NCBI GenBank assembly: GCA_001655195.1
Contig: LPNY01000021.1
Coordinates: forward strand, 225,030 to 282,378
Direction of reading: 5' to 3'
Source: Arcobacter sp. EP1
Lineage (GTDB): Bacteria > Campylobacterota > Campylobacteria > Campylobacterales > Arcobacteraceae
Length of the DNA stretch: 57,349 nt
Translations under genes and position numbers: made by a program
Notes under the pieces: model-generated
Told to the model about the DNA's origin: nothing
Databases searched by the model: none
The model's input: only the letters and a program-made list of their open reading frames with translations
Shown: one piece after another, positions 9,001-17,910 of the stretch
How positions within the stretch are numbered: position 1 is the first letter of the stretch
Layout: each line of letters begins with the position of its first letter

Positions 9001-10639
9001 TATTAAAAGTTTTTGCATTTAAGGATATTCCCCACTGTTTGACTATCTCTTTTTTAATGAGTTTTTGCATGCACAAAGCAGCATTTAACCATAATTTTTT
9101 CCACTCTCTACGCTTACATAAACTATATTCTAGACCTTCTAAAACAAAAGTATCTAAGCACTCTATTCTTAAATCTTTCACTATATCTAAAACCGTTTTT
9201 TCTAAAAATACCGGCTGTATGGAATAACCATAAAGTAAATCTTTTTCTGTGACAATATGAGTCATTGATAATTCTTCATCAATCCACTTTGTATAGTTTC
9301 TTTCATCCTCTAAATCATAAACACAAGCCCCACCTTTAGAGAGTAGCCATGGAGATTTTATCATTGGTATTTGATCTTTTAATAGTTCCATTCCTTGATA
9401 TACAATGCGCTGGGTTTTACGAATGGAGCTATTAGTAGAAATACTTATTATTGGCACCATATATGTCATGGCCTCAACGATAGTACTTATAGTTGAATCA
9501 GTAAAACGTCTCATATCCAAGCCAAAGACTACTCCATCATCAAGTGCACAGTTGTCTTTTTGGAATAAGTAGTGATTTACCGCTTTTCGCGACTTGATTG
9601 CAATCTTACACGCATTTGCACGATCACTATTTGAGCCCAAACAATTTTGAGTAGCAATACGATTTAAGTTACCTCCACCATGTCTATAAATACCAACATC
9701 CTCATCAAAAAGCCAAAGGCCACCTCGCCAATTTGCTTCATGTAACCATACTTTACCATTATTATCAATCGCCATATCCAAAGCAATTTCTTCTGAACTA
9801 TTATTTGACAAGTCATCTAATTCTCGGGTGATTTTAATAGCGGCACTAAACAATTCATCATAAACGGTATGAACATTTTGTTTATATTTATACTTTAAAA
9901 AAGCATCTAAATCTATATTCTTAGAACCTGCATCACGGTTTGCTATAATACTTTTTTGTTTTGCAAGTAAGGACATTAGCGTATTACACGTATGCCAATC
10001 ACCATCTTTGCCCTTACTTACAATCACACGTACATTAAAATAACGTTCTCCAGGTCCTGTTCCTGCTGCAAACTGCTGCAACATATATTCTCGTGATGCA
10101 TCAATAAACTTTGATTTAATTAATGCTTTAAAAGCCTTTTCATCTAAACAGGTAACTTGACCATTATCATTGATTTCAAACTCATTATCAATCATTTTAA
10201 CAAAAACAATTCCTTGCCCTAACCGACCAGTAGAAGGTTTAAATAATCCATTTCCCCAAACTTTTATTTGCTTAAATATTTTTTGAACATTGTGTACAGT
10301 AATGGTTTTAGGAATATATTCAGAAGTACTTGGCAAACGACTAAGAAAGTCTAATTGGTCATCTTTTTGAACAATAAAACCTAAAGAGTAAGGAACTAAA
10401 TCTAATATTTTATCACTTTTACCTTTTCGCTCAAAGTTACGAATTGCATCTGGAAAACGAACTCTTTTTTCTCTCCATTGTCCATTTCTCCACGTCTCAC
10501 CTAGGATAGTTCTTGTTTTGAAATCAATATCATTATTTGTAAAACGTATGAATTCTGCACCCTGTACTGCAACATCTGCAGCTATTGCATATGCCCATTG
10601 TCCAATTCCGCCACGATCTAAAAACCCCAATAATGCCAT
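6068..10639 (-). CDS. Giant ATP-grasp / AKR-like / Fic / MurF-like fusion enzyme
   Basis: A 1523-residue protein whose whole architecture I do not recognise. Residues 1-330: YheC/YheD-like ATP-grasp, with the nucleotide-binding segment LFKPSTGRLGQG near 132-143 and the metal-site segment LDMAIDNNGKVWLHEANWRGG near 285-305. Residues about 365-680: degenerate TIM-barrel-like stretch resembling aldo/keto reductases (weak call). Residues about 715-990: Fic domain with HPFPDGNGR at 934-942; the motif's usual last Arg is Ile945. Residues about 1010-1523: MurF-like ligase with P-loop TGSYGKT near 1165. The usual MurF Asn-x3-Ala-His segment is altered, and the C-terminal domain looks short. No signal peptide or membrane segment, so cytosolic. 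ATG overlaps the ribosome site region of the preceding gene's end. It lies directly before the PEP mutase gene, pointing to peptide-like ligation plus transfer chemistry linked to AEP. Confidence 0.85.
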   Translation of the reverse strand: MALLGFLDRGGIGQWAYAIAADVAVQGAEFIRFTNNDIDFKTRTILGETWRNGQWREKRVRFPDAIRNFERKGKSDKILDLVPYSLGFIVQKDDQLDFLSRLPSTSEYIPKTITVHNVQKIFKQIKVWGNGLFKPSTGRLGQGIVFVKMIDNEFEINDNGQVTCLDEKAFKALIKSKFIDASREYMLQQFAAGTGPGERYFNVRVIVSKGKDGDWHTCNTLMSLLAKQKSIIANRDAGSKNIDLDAFLKYKYKQNVHTVYDELFSAAIKITRELDDLSNNSSEEIALDMAIDNNGKVWLHEANWRGGLWLFDEDVGIYRHGGGNLNRIATQNCLGSNSDRANACKIAIKSRKAVNHYLFQKDNCALDDGVVFGLDMRRFTDSTISTIVEAMTYMVPIISISTNSSIRKTQRIVYQGMELLKDQIPMIKSPWLLSKGGACVYDLEDERNYTKWIDEELSMTHIVTEKDLLYGYSIQPVFLEKTVLDIVKDLRIECLDTFVLEGLEYSLCKRREWKKLWLNAALCMQKLIKKEIVKQWGISLNAKTFNRYKYTNIRELLDLLTADIKYLPEVLVLEIDSSYSIKKIKNLVEKVSSLPLRCVFSLSMDKIVKKEWNETHQNVPFEHLDEIKKYANNGQVVLCSAEKSEDVSSILKFLTKREEISDIKLLFKEIGNPWFYTENNEANILGKIKMIQNTNKVKRNPLLLKKGMEALAKMAKFDHRQFFRFFVDGRFHKKYEGWVGYENNERGSVPALLKAYAYMLDNFDLTEGLQPSYVRNLHGLIMKNVITSNPKSTPGDMRFLEAGLNIYARYSTLNSIQEIINMRKGDGTPLFHVRGFEKPADEFSAEEIFSTLQHKKRLRFRPWYPSLTVEQLDALHEDGDLDKFYEVKHFIQRGFASRLDAIIHEYNEEIKRAKSDDEKLIAISRIARNIEILHPFPDGNGRIAIALLMNHLLLFNGFLAAILYDPNIDIELSVEEFAQEIKGGIENTKLLLENPEAVIYDYSIKDAKLEAIESFKKLSKGVISRLSPYADLIFDMQKEKGDYRAHYLYLIPARLTQITKGTWMNVLSEKVEKLRFEAITVEESKELNQLFFFRNLSSWSHHSYESPLEYIEYLSQEGVLAIVVDNIDIARSSSLPALYVKDVDDALYDVAKAVRKEVNCKAVTVTGSYGKTAAKSLLVSILKAQINVHTLMDSDNKTAHIMASLANLRLTDNLEINEVDISTRVNPVRHRSKAILPDVCMITNFDTRYIEDYGLIDDEIGAHAAIVDGIKDGGLCIINSQTPYLDKLMDAIMQRRDIAIQTYGTEKEDIGRLIKADFNREKMKWNVEVDILGHRLNYIIGSYQSYLPLMSVGTLLTAYNLGYDIELAASMFDNCLSLPTSGTFHRLKNKEIDFSLYLHAHKINLEIFKSAIEDCINIGYKGKLIVVISDLINEKSNNYIKQQHIELVKFINEAEVIQNIVTLGDNIKVSMDIINREIDFNVHATTVNEIEVILDKQIESNDMVLIIGEPSFKLGSFEKKFNI

Positions 10640-10640
10640 C

Positions 10641-12476
10641 TTACATCCCTACTTTATTAAAGTTAAGTTGATTATAAACTCTTAATAAGCTCATGTTGGA
10701 AGAAAACTCTTCTATTTCTTCTTCTAAAATATCTTCAGATAACACAACAACATTAAAGTTCATTTCATGCAGCATTTTAAGGGTTAACAAATCTGCTGTC
10801 TTCATTCGTGTTGCAATAGTGGTAAAGTATTTACAGTTTTTTGATAATAACTGGAGTTTTTTTAAGAGTTCAAAAGCAGGTTTATTTCTTACATTAAAGA
10901 AAATAACACCCCATTGTTTAGCTTGTCCTAGATGACACATCTTTTCAAACCATTCAATCATATTGTTTAAAGCTTTATCTTGTTCACTTTGATTTAAACC
11001 TCGTAACCCTAGTTCAATATCTTCTATCCACATCAAATCTAAGTTATCTCCTCCAACAAGATAAGGTTCGATCTGTTCATACTGTTTTTGTAGTAACGGT
11101 GGACGAATGGAGCGCATATACTCTGTTTCTGACCAACGAATAATACCCGTGCCAAGATAGTCTTCTAATGCAAGTATACTTTGACGATACCCTTGAACTC
11201 TATCATTTAATGCAAAGCCAACCCTAAAAGACAAAAACACATTTCGTTGGTCTTTAGCTTGACATATATCATGTATAAATTGACGACTCCCATGCCCAAT
11301 ACTTACATCAATCCATTGCGTATTATTTTCTAAAATTGTATCACACTCTATTGGCTTTAAAATTTTTCGAGATGTTATTCCATAAGGAGGAATTGTTTTA
11401 TCTTCTTTGTGCTTGGATTCTAGTTTTTTTCTTTTGGAAGAAATCTCTTGTTCTTTCATTAAACCTTGAGAAAACTGTACTATATTTCTATAAAATTCTA
11501 AATGCCTTCCTGGAGCACTATATCCAATGGTCCGTGGTTCGATATTTACTAATTTTGGCATGAGCTTTTCATCTAATAAAAATTTTAAACCAATAGAACA
11601 CGGAGCACCCTCTATTAACTCCTCAAGTCGTCGAGCAATACATACAGATAAACGTTGCAGTTTCAAATTTATATGTAATCCTCTTTTATATCTAGAAGGA
11701 AATTGAAAATAAGTGACATCATCCATTAATAGTGGTGTACCTATGAACTCTCCACCTGAACATAATGAAGCAATAGGTCCACGAGTAGAGTGTATACCTC
11801 TTACTATTGGCGAAAGCCAAGAGCCATCAAAACGTTGTTGAACGACTAAATTAAAAGCTATTGATCTTTTTTCCTTTGACAAAGCCTCTACATAATCTTG
11901 GATAAAGTATCCATCTAAATCTAAATCATTTAAAAAAACTTCTAGCTCTTTTAAGGTTAAAAGTCTCTCTTCATAAGGTAGAGAAATTTTCCACTTATGT
12001 CCTTTTTTAAAAATAACAATAATTTTAGGTTGGATTGTATTATTTTTTGATTTTATAATGATTTTTTTTGATATTTTCAAAATCTCTTTTATTTCAGAAA
12101 AACTACTTATTCCTTTAATAGGAACAATAACCTCTTTAAAATCATCATCTTGTATTAATAACTGAAGTAATTCATAACTATTTTGATCAATTCTTTTATT
12201 ATGTGGTAGCTTATTTAGAAGTAATTTCTCTTCTTTAGAGCGTGAGCTATTTGGAAGTGTAAAATCTAAAAGAACGTCAGGACAAAAAGGTTCTTTAATA
12301 TCAATCCAATCTCCCTGTATACACTCTTGGGCAAAAATCTTTAAATCACTTTGAATATTTTCACTTAAAAAACGTACAAAGTTTATGCTCTCTAATAACA
12401 TAGGCCCAACTAATAAATCTGAACGAACTTTAGAAAAATTATCTTCTTTACTATAAAGCATCCCAACTGTTATCAT
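10641..12476 (-). CDS. ATP-grasp (YheC/YheD-like) protein with AKR-like C-terminus
   Basis: A 611-residue cytosolic protein. Residues about 100-345 look like a YheC/YheD type ATP-grasp: a lysine-rich nucleotide-binding region, then IAFNLVVQQRFDG, GGEFIGTP, and the metal-binding end KLVNIEPRTIG near 307-317. Residues about 375-600 follow an aldo/keto reductase plan: a strand plus GHGSRQFI, then LSFRVGF, then NLDLMWIEDIE, then a helix and QWGVIFFNV. The usual catalytic Tyr/Lys are not obvious, so this part may be non-catalytic. The arrangement parallels the first half of the downstream 1523-residue protein, suggesting duplication. The two genes are one base apart. ATP-grasp enzymes form amide or ester bonds from acyl-phosphates; the substrate here is unknown. 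Confidence 0.75.
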   Translation of the reverse strand: MITVGMLYSKEDNFSKVRSDLLVGPMLLESINFVRFLSENIQSDLKIFAQECIQGDWIDIKEPFCPDVLLDFTLPNSSRSKEEKLLLNKLPHNKRIDQNSYELLQLLIQDDDFKEVIVPIKGISSFSEIKEILKISKKIIIKSKNNTIQPKIIVIFKKGHKWKISLPYEERLLTLKELEVFLNDLDLDGYFIQDYVEALSKEKRSIAFNLVVQQRFDGSWLSPIVRGIHSTRGPIASLCSGGEFIGTPLLMDDVTYFQFPSRYKRGLHINLKLQRLSVCIARRLEELIEGAPCSIGLKFLLDEKLMPKLVNIEPRTIGYSAPGRHLEFYRNIVQFSQGLMKEQEISSKRKKLESKHKEDKTIPPYGITSRKILKPIECDTILENNTQWIDVSIGHGSRQFIHDICQAKDQRNVFLSFRVGFALNDRVQGYRQSILALEDYLGTGIIRWSETEYMRSIRPPLLQKQYEQIEPYLVGGDNLDLMWIEDIELGLRGLNQSEQDKALNNMIEWFEKMCHLGQAKQWGVIFFNVRNKPAFELLKKLQLLSKNCKYFTTIATRMKTADLLTLKMLHEMNFNVVVLSEDILEEEIEEFSSNMSLLRVYNQLNFNKVGM

Positions 12477-12486
12477 TATTACTTCT

Positions 12487-14313
12487 TTATTTCATTTCAT
12501 TATATAATCGTGCAAAAAAACAAGCGGTATGTTGTACAGAATCAACCCTCACCCATTGGCGTGTTAATTTGAATCTAAAACTATCAATACTTTTTTGAGG
12601 ATATTTATGTGCAAATGTTGATTCTTTTGTATGTAGTGTATGCATTAAACCTTTTGCACTCAATAACATTGCTTGCATTATTTTTTCTGCTTCTTCATCA
12701 CGTTTCAAATATTTTGCTAGATTATATGCAGCAATTATCCCTTCACAACGTGAACCATCATGATAAACATGGTCACCATAGTTATAAAAGAATCCTCCAA
12801 TATAATCTCGTGTTGTAGAAGATGTATTATCTTTTGTATACATTTTTTCAATCATTGTATAGGTATCATCAAATACAAATTGAATATAAGACTCTTTTTT
12901 TAGACTATCAACTTTAACCCATTCTTCAATTGCCTGCATCAACCAAGCATCAGCTGGTAATTCAGGAAAAAGGTGGGGATACTTAACAGGTCGTTCATGG
13001 ATTAAGAAATCAAGGGCTAATTCAGATTTTTGAGCAATCTTAGCTTTAAAATCTTTTGGTATACGGTTAAAACTACGATAATACATCGCTAATCCAAGTA
13101 AAGCTTCTCCAGGATAATAAAATGAAAAAAGTTCCTCTTTTAATTTTCCAGTAGGATTTATAATTGGTTTTCCGTTATTCACAAGAGGATGAATATAATA
13201 TCCTATCATTTCACCATCACTATCAATGCGAGATAATATATGTCGAACAAGCCCTGTAATATACTTGTTATAGGATTTATCCCCCGACATTTTATAGTAA
13301 TGCATCATGGCAATTAGTCCAATACCAGCACCACCAAGCTTTGACTTTCTATTAAAGAAAGGGAAACAGGCAAATCGTTCATCAACTTCATGAGTTTTAA
13401 ATGTTGAAATATAAAAATCTATAGATCTCTTAGCAGCAGATAGATACTTTTTATCTTTAGTTAGTTCATAAGCTCTCAACAGTGTAACTGTTCCACCACA
13501 ATGACGCAAGATATTATTATATAAAGGATTTTTCATATTCGGATGTGCAAAATCAACAACACTATCTTTAATCCCATCATAATAGTATAAAAATCGTCCA
13601 TCATCATACATATTATCCATCATCCAATCAACACTCTTTAGCATACTTTCATAGACAATTCCTTTATCAAATGGGACATTTTCAGGATAACCTCTATATA
13701 GTTTAATGACGCTGTTTTCGTAACTAATATAAGCAATTGATTCAATCAGTTTATACTCAATAGGTTCACGTCGCATCAAATGAACACGCTCAATAATCTT
13801 ATTTGTTTGTCGCGCGATTGGTGTTTTTTTCGACATAAAGTTCAGTACTTGCTTAACACTCATAATACTATGTGTTATTGCATCTGTTGGCATAAAATAA
13901 CGCAAATTCCCTTGATATGAGTACTTCAGTCCATACAATCCTGGTTCAAATCTATTTTCATTAAATTTTAAAACTGTCAATCTTCTTATATCTACTTCTT
14001 TTTCAGAAGTAACCATCTCAAACATTATTCTGCACTTAGAACCATCTTCAAGTGCGAAATCATTAAGTTTCATATTTTCATTTAACTTTAAAACCACACG
14101 TATAATAGTTTTCTCAAAAGTTTCTCGTTTTGATCCCCAACGTAAAAGCTTATTACCTTCTTGGAACAAGGTAATATATATTTGTGAAATTTTGGGGTTA
14201 AATTCTTTTTGAATATTTTTCAATGTAGGTAAATGAATTGCACTGCGATTAATCAAAGCTTCACGTATTGAATTAATAAGTAATTGTATCTCTTGGTTTG
14301 TATCTTTATTCAT
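12487..14313 (-). CDS. AMMECR1-like domain fused to an alpha/alpha-barrel protein
   Basis: A 608-residue cytosolic protein. The N-terminal ~190 residues resemble AMMECR1: paired strands, then EPGLYGLKYSYQG and FMPTDAI followed by VLNFMSKKTPI, in the place of the family's LP..-fL..l..K end. Residues about 205-605 form repeated helical hairpins with aromatic and Gly-rich turns (YDDGRFLYYYDG, GGAGIGLIAMM, FYYPGEALLGL, YHDGSRCEGI), typical of an (alpha/alpha)6 toroid as in glycoside hydrolases, uronate epimerases or lanthionine-type enzymes. I cannot assign a reaction. Its place between type I secretion genes and the ATP-grasp genes, with 10 bases to the next gene, makes it part of the same pathway. 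Related AMMECR1 domains have suspected roles in small-molecule or radical chemistry. Confidence 0.65.
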   Translation of the reverse strand: MNKDTNQEIQLLINSIREALINRSAIHLPTLKNIQKEFNPKISQIYITLFQEGNKLLRWGSKRETFEKTIIRVVLKLNENMKLNDFALEDGSKCRIMFEMVTSEKEVDIRRLTVLKFNENRFEPGLYGLKYSYQGNLRYFMPTDAITHSIMSVKQVLNFMSKKTPIARQTNKIIERVHLMRREPIEYKLIESIAYISYENSVIKLYRGYPENVPFDKGIVYESMLKSVDWMMDNMYDDGRFLYYYDGIKDSVVDFAHPNMKNPLYNNILRHCGGTVTLLRAYELTKDKKYLSAAKRSIDFYISTFKTHEVDERFACFPFFNRKSKLGGAGIGLIAMMHYYKMSGDKSYNKYITGLVRHILSRIDSDGEMIGYYIHPLVNNGKPIINPTGKLKEELFSFYYPGEALLGLAMYYRSFNRIPKDFKAKIAQKSELALDFLIHERPVKYPHLFPELPADAWLMQAIEEWVKVDSLKKESYIQFVFDDTYTMIEKMYTKDNTSSTTRDYIGGFFYNYGDHVYHDGSRCEGIIAAYNLAKYLKRDEEAEKIMQAMLLSAKGLMHTLHTKESTFAHKYPQKSIDSFRFKLTRQWVRVDSVQHTACFFARLYNEMK

Positions 14314-14370
14314 TTTGTCTCTTTGGAATAAAATTTAATTATTATATAGATAAAAAGTTTCTAAAAAAGT

Positions 14371-15720
14371 TTATCGTTCATGAAATGCATTCTGTTTAGT
14401 TTTTAAGATAGGTTTTAAAAGGAAATCTAAAATGGTTTTTTTACCTGTTACAATATCAACGCTTGCAATCATTCCAGGGATAATTGGTAATCTTTTTCCA
14501 TTTTTTTCTAAGTAATTACGTTCTGTTTTAAGAATAACACGATAATAACTTTGCCCATCTTTTGATTCTTTATCAACAATACTATCTGCTGAAATCTCAA
14601 TAATTTGCCCCTCTAATCCACCATAAATTGAAAAATCATAAGCAGTTAATTTAACCATTGATTTTTGACTTGGATTGATAAATGCAATATCTTTAGGGTC
14701 TATCTTAGCTTCTACTAATAGATTGTTACTAACTGGAACAATCTCTATAATATCCGTACCCGATTGAATAACTCCACCAATTGTATTTTGATTAATTTGT
14801 TTAATAATACCATCAACAGGCGAGCGAATAACTGTTTTAGCAACTTTATCCACATCAGAGATAAGTTTTGCCTCTAATTTATTGATTTCACCTGTGGTTT
14901 TATTTAATTCCCCTGCTGATTCTGATTTAAATGCATTTATTTTTTCTTTAATTCTATTTTCTGCTTCATTAATAGCTAGTTTTGAACGAGAAATAGAAAG
15001 TTCTGCTGTTTCTAAATCTCCACGAGTCTGGTTATACTCTTTTTCAGCATTAAGTAAATCATAATTAGATTTTACACGCGACTTTACAAGTCTTCGTATC
15101 GTTTTACGCTGTTCTTTAATAAACTCTAGATTTCGTTTTAAGTTTCGAATAGTACTCTCAATCTCTTTTAGCTCTTGTCGTTTTTGTCCAAGTTGATTAC
15201 GAAGCACTCGAATAGATGATTTTAATTCGTTGACACGTTTTATAAAAAATTGATTTTCAACCAAATCATAGCGTGATTTATCTTCTAAAATTCGATTAGG
15301 GAAGATGATTTTAGGCATAGTTTTATTAATATCAATATTTACTTCAGCCTGAAGCCGTGTTCGAATAGCAAGTAATCCTAAATAAGCTTGTAAACTCTCC
15401 TCTAAAGAGGCTTGAAAACGTGTTGTATCTACTTTGAGTAACGGGGCACCTCTTTTGACAGTTTCACCCTCTTTAACTAAAATCTCAGATAGAATTCCTC
15501 CATCAAGAGACTGTATCCTTTGAATTTTTCCAGAAGGAATAATTTTTCCATTTCCACGTGCAAGTTCATCTATCTCTGCAATTGCAGCCCAAAGGATACC
15601 TACTGTAACAATACTACATATCATTACGAAAACAAAGATAGATATATTTGAAGCCCGCTCGTTTGAATAAGCGTACATAGTACTAACGTATCTTAAATCT
15701 TCGTCTTTATTGGTACTCAT
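14371..15720 (-). CDS. Type I secretion membrane fusion protein, HlyD/LapC family
   Basis: A 449-residue periplasmic adaptor. There is a short cytosolic N-terminus, one membrane helix at about residues 27-47 (IFVFVMICSIVTVGILWAAI), a lipoyl-like half ending GGILSEILVKEGETVKRG, a long coiled-coil hairpin (about 130-270) rich in Lys/Glu/Arg, the second lipoyl half VIRSPVDGIIKQI, and beta-barrel domains. It joins the inner membrane ATPase to the TolC-like channel. The ATG overlaps the ATPase stop (ATGA), so the two are translationally coupled. Length and order match LapC/PrtE proteins that export large adhesins. Confidence 0.93.
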   Translation of the reverse strand: MSTNKDEDLRYVSTMYAYSNERASNISIFVFVMICSIVTVGILWAAIAEIDELARGNGKIIPSGKIQRIQSLDGGILSEILVKEGETVKRGAPLLKVDTTRFQASLEESLQAYLGLLAIRTRLQAEVNIDINKTMPKIIFPNRILEDKSRYDLVENQFFIKRVNELKSSIRVLRNQLGQKRQELKEIESTIRNLKRNLEFIKEQRKTIRRLVKSRVKSNYDLLNAEKEYNQTRGDLETAELSISRSKLAINEAENRIKEKINAFKSESAGELNKTTGEINKLEAKLISDVDKVAKTVIRSPVDGIIKQINQNTIGGVIQSGTDIIEIVPVSNNLLVEAKIDPKDIAFINPSQKSMVKLTAYDFSIYGGLEGQIIEISADSIVDKESKDGQSYYRVILKTERNYLEKNGKRLPIIPGMIASVDIVTGKKTILDFLLKPILKTKQNAFHER

Positions 15721-17878
15721 TGCCGTTTACCTGTTAGTTGTTTAAGTACTTCTTCTTTTGTATCATCAATAACAATATTACCATCTTCAACAATAATAAT
15801 CCTATCCACAAGCTTTAACAAAGATGTTTTATGAGTTACGATAATTAGTGTTTTATCCCCGATGACTGTTTGTATTCTATTTAAAAAGAGTTTTTCTGTT
15901 TGCTTGTCCATAGAGTTAGTTGGCTCATCAAGCATTAATATATTCGGATTTGAGATAAGAGACCTCGCTAATGTTACAGCTTGTCTTTCACCACCGGATA
16001 AGCCTTCACCTCGTTCACCTACTTGTAAATCAAAGCCCGCTTCATGTTTTCCAATGAAATCACTTACTCCTGTGATATTTGCTACTTTTAGAATCTCTTC
16101 ATCTGTTGCGTATTGCTCACCAATAGTAATATTATCTTTTATTGATCCCATAAATAAAAATGGCTCTTGTGGTACCATACCTATAGAACGCCGTAAATCG
16201 ACTGGGTCAATTTGTCTTGTATCAACACCATCAACTAAAACGGAACCTGATGTTGGTTCATGCAAATTTAAAATAAGTTTTAAAAGTGTTGATTTACCAG
16301 AACCAATTTTCCCTAAAATCGCAACTCTTTCACCTTGTTTTATTTTAAGATTAATTGTTTTAAGTACTTTAAATTTTTGACTAGGATATGAATATTCAAC
16401 ATCTTTTAACTCGATGGTTCCATGTAGGTTTGGCCGAGAGATATAAGCTTTATTCTCTTTTTCAACTGGCATATTCATAACTTCATCAAGATTTTTTATT
16501 GCAAGTAGCGTTCTATCAAACTTAACAAACATACTCACCATTTTAGCTACTGGAGAAATTGCTCTACCATTTAACATCATAGCTGCAATAATAACCCCCA
16601 TAGTAATTTCACCTTCACCTGCTAGATGCACACCAAAAGTAACCACAGCAACCTTAGAAAGTGTATTTAAATAACCAGTAAGATAAGTTGTTATTTGAGA
16701 AAGGTGATGAGATTTTTCTGATTTTTCAACAGTTTTTACAATAGACTTATCCCAGTGCGTTCGCATTCTGTTTTGAGCACGAATACTTTTGATAATTTCT
16801 AGTCCAGTAACCGTCTCAATAAGCGTTGTTTGCTTTATTTGCTCTTCTTTTACAGCCTCTTCAACAACTTTTTTAAGAGGTCTTTGCATATATAATGCAA
16901 TGATTATGGCAATACCAACTGAAGCTAAAGTAACATACACTAAAGGGCCACCTATAAAAAAAATAACACCTATAAAAATAATTGTAAATGGGAAATCCAC
17001 AAAAACAGTAACAGTAGCACTAGTAAAAAATTCTCGTACACTTTCAAAAGACTGTAAACGAGCAACAAATTGCCCCGTCGAAGCTGGTTTAGAATCAATT
17101 TTTATATTTAATAAGTGATCAAATATTTTATTAGACATAATAACATCAGCACGTTTACTGGCAATTCCCAAAAAATGACTTCGTAATATTTTCAGTACAA
17201 GATCAAAGGTAATCACAATTAAAATACCAATTGCAAAAGCCCAAAGAGTTTCAATAGCATTATTAGGCAAAACCCTATCATAAACATTCATCGTAAATAA
17301 TGGTACTGCTAAAACAAACATATTAATAAAAATAGAAACAATAATAACCTGTCTATAAATTGGAAAATTTCTTTTCATCGTTCCCCAGAACCAAGACTTT
17401 GGATTATCAATTAAAACATTATTATCAACACGGTTTTTAAAGTTATATTCCGGTTTAATAATTATACTCTCACCCATATATTCTGATTCAAGCTTTTTCA
17501 ATGAAATTCTAGTCGTTCCTTTGCTAAGTCCCGGAATAATAACATCAGCAGTATCGGTTTTAAGATTATATGATAAAAGAACACAATGTCGATCATTAGC
17601 TAAAAAAAGAACAATAGGAAGGGCAAGTTTTGTAATATTTCGAAGTTTTCTAGAAACTATTTTTTGGCTTAATCCTATACGCTCTGATGCTTGGCAGAAC
17701 ATATCATAGTTCATTGAAGTATTATGGATAGGAAGCCCATAAATTAAAGACTCTCGAGAAGTCTCTCTCTCTCATAATATTTTGCTAAAAATAAAAGACA
17801 CTCTAAAAGAGAGTCGACGGTTCTTCTCTCTTTTAAGTTATTTAAACTATCATTATCATTTAAATTATTTTCAGCCAA
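15717..17878 (-). CDS. Type I secretion ABC ATPase, LapB type, frameshifted near the 5' end
   Basis: The 665-codon open frame beginning at ATG 17714 lacks a ribosome site and starts in the middle of the N-terminal C39-like domain. The residues just upstream in that frame (ESLIYGLPIHNTS) are typical family sequence but run into a TGA at 17772-17774. The missing N-terminus lies in another frame: TTG at 17876-17878, six bases after AAGGG, encodes VDSLLECLLFLAKYYERE and stops at 17744-17746. The frames meet in a (GA)6 tract; losing one GA unit restores one ORF of about 720 codons. Downstream: six-helix ABC membrane domain (about 135-420), Walker A GKIGSGKST, signature LSGGERQ, Walker B ILMLDEPT. 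The C39-like domain lacks catalytic residues, as in LapB/HlyB. Either phase-variable, recently broken, or a sequencing error. Confidence 0.88.
17762..17773 (-). repeat. (GA)6 tract at the frameshift in the secretion ATPase gene
   Basis: Six GA units on the coding strand, about 35 codons after the TTG start. With six units translation from 17878 terminates after 44 residues; five or eight units would put the downstream frame in register. A short dinucleotide tract inside a surface-export gene is a classic slipped-strand site, although 12 bp is at the low end of length for fast switching. Confidence 0.8.
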
Positions 17879-17910
17879 TACATGCCCTTAAGATAGCAGT
17901 TTTTTATCTA

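Noticed and set aside
15862-16380. Plus-strand open frame opposite the ABC ATPase
   Set aside because: Antisense to the highly conserved nucleotide-binding domain, with no ribosome site or recognisable domain.
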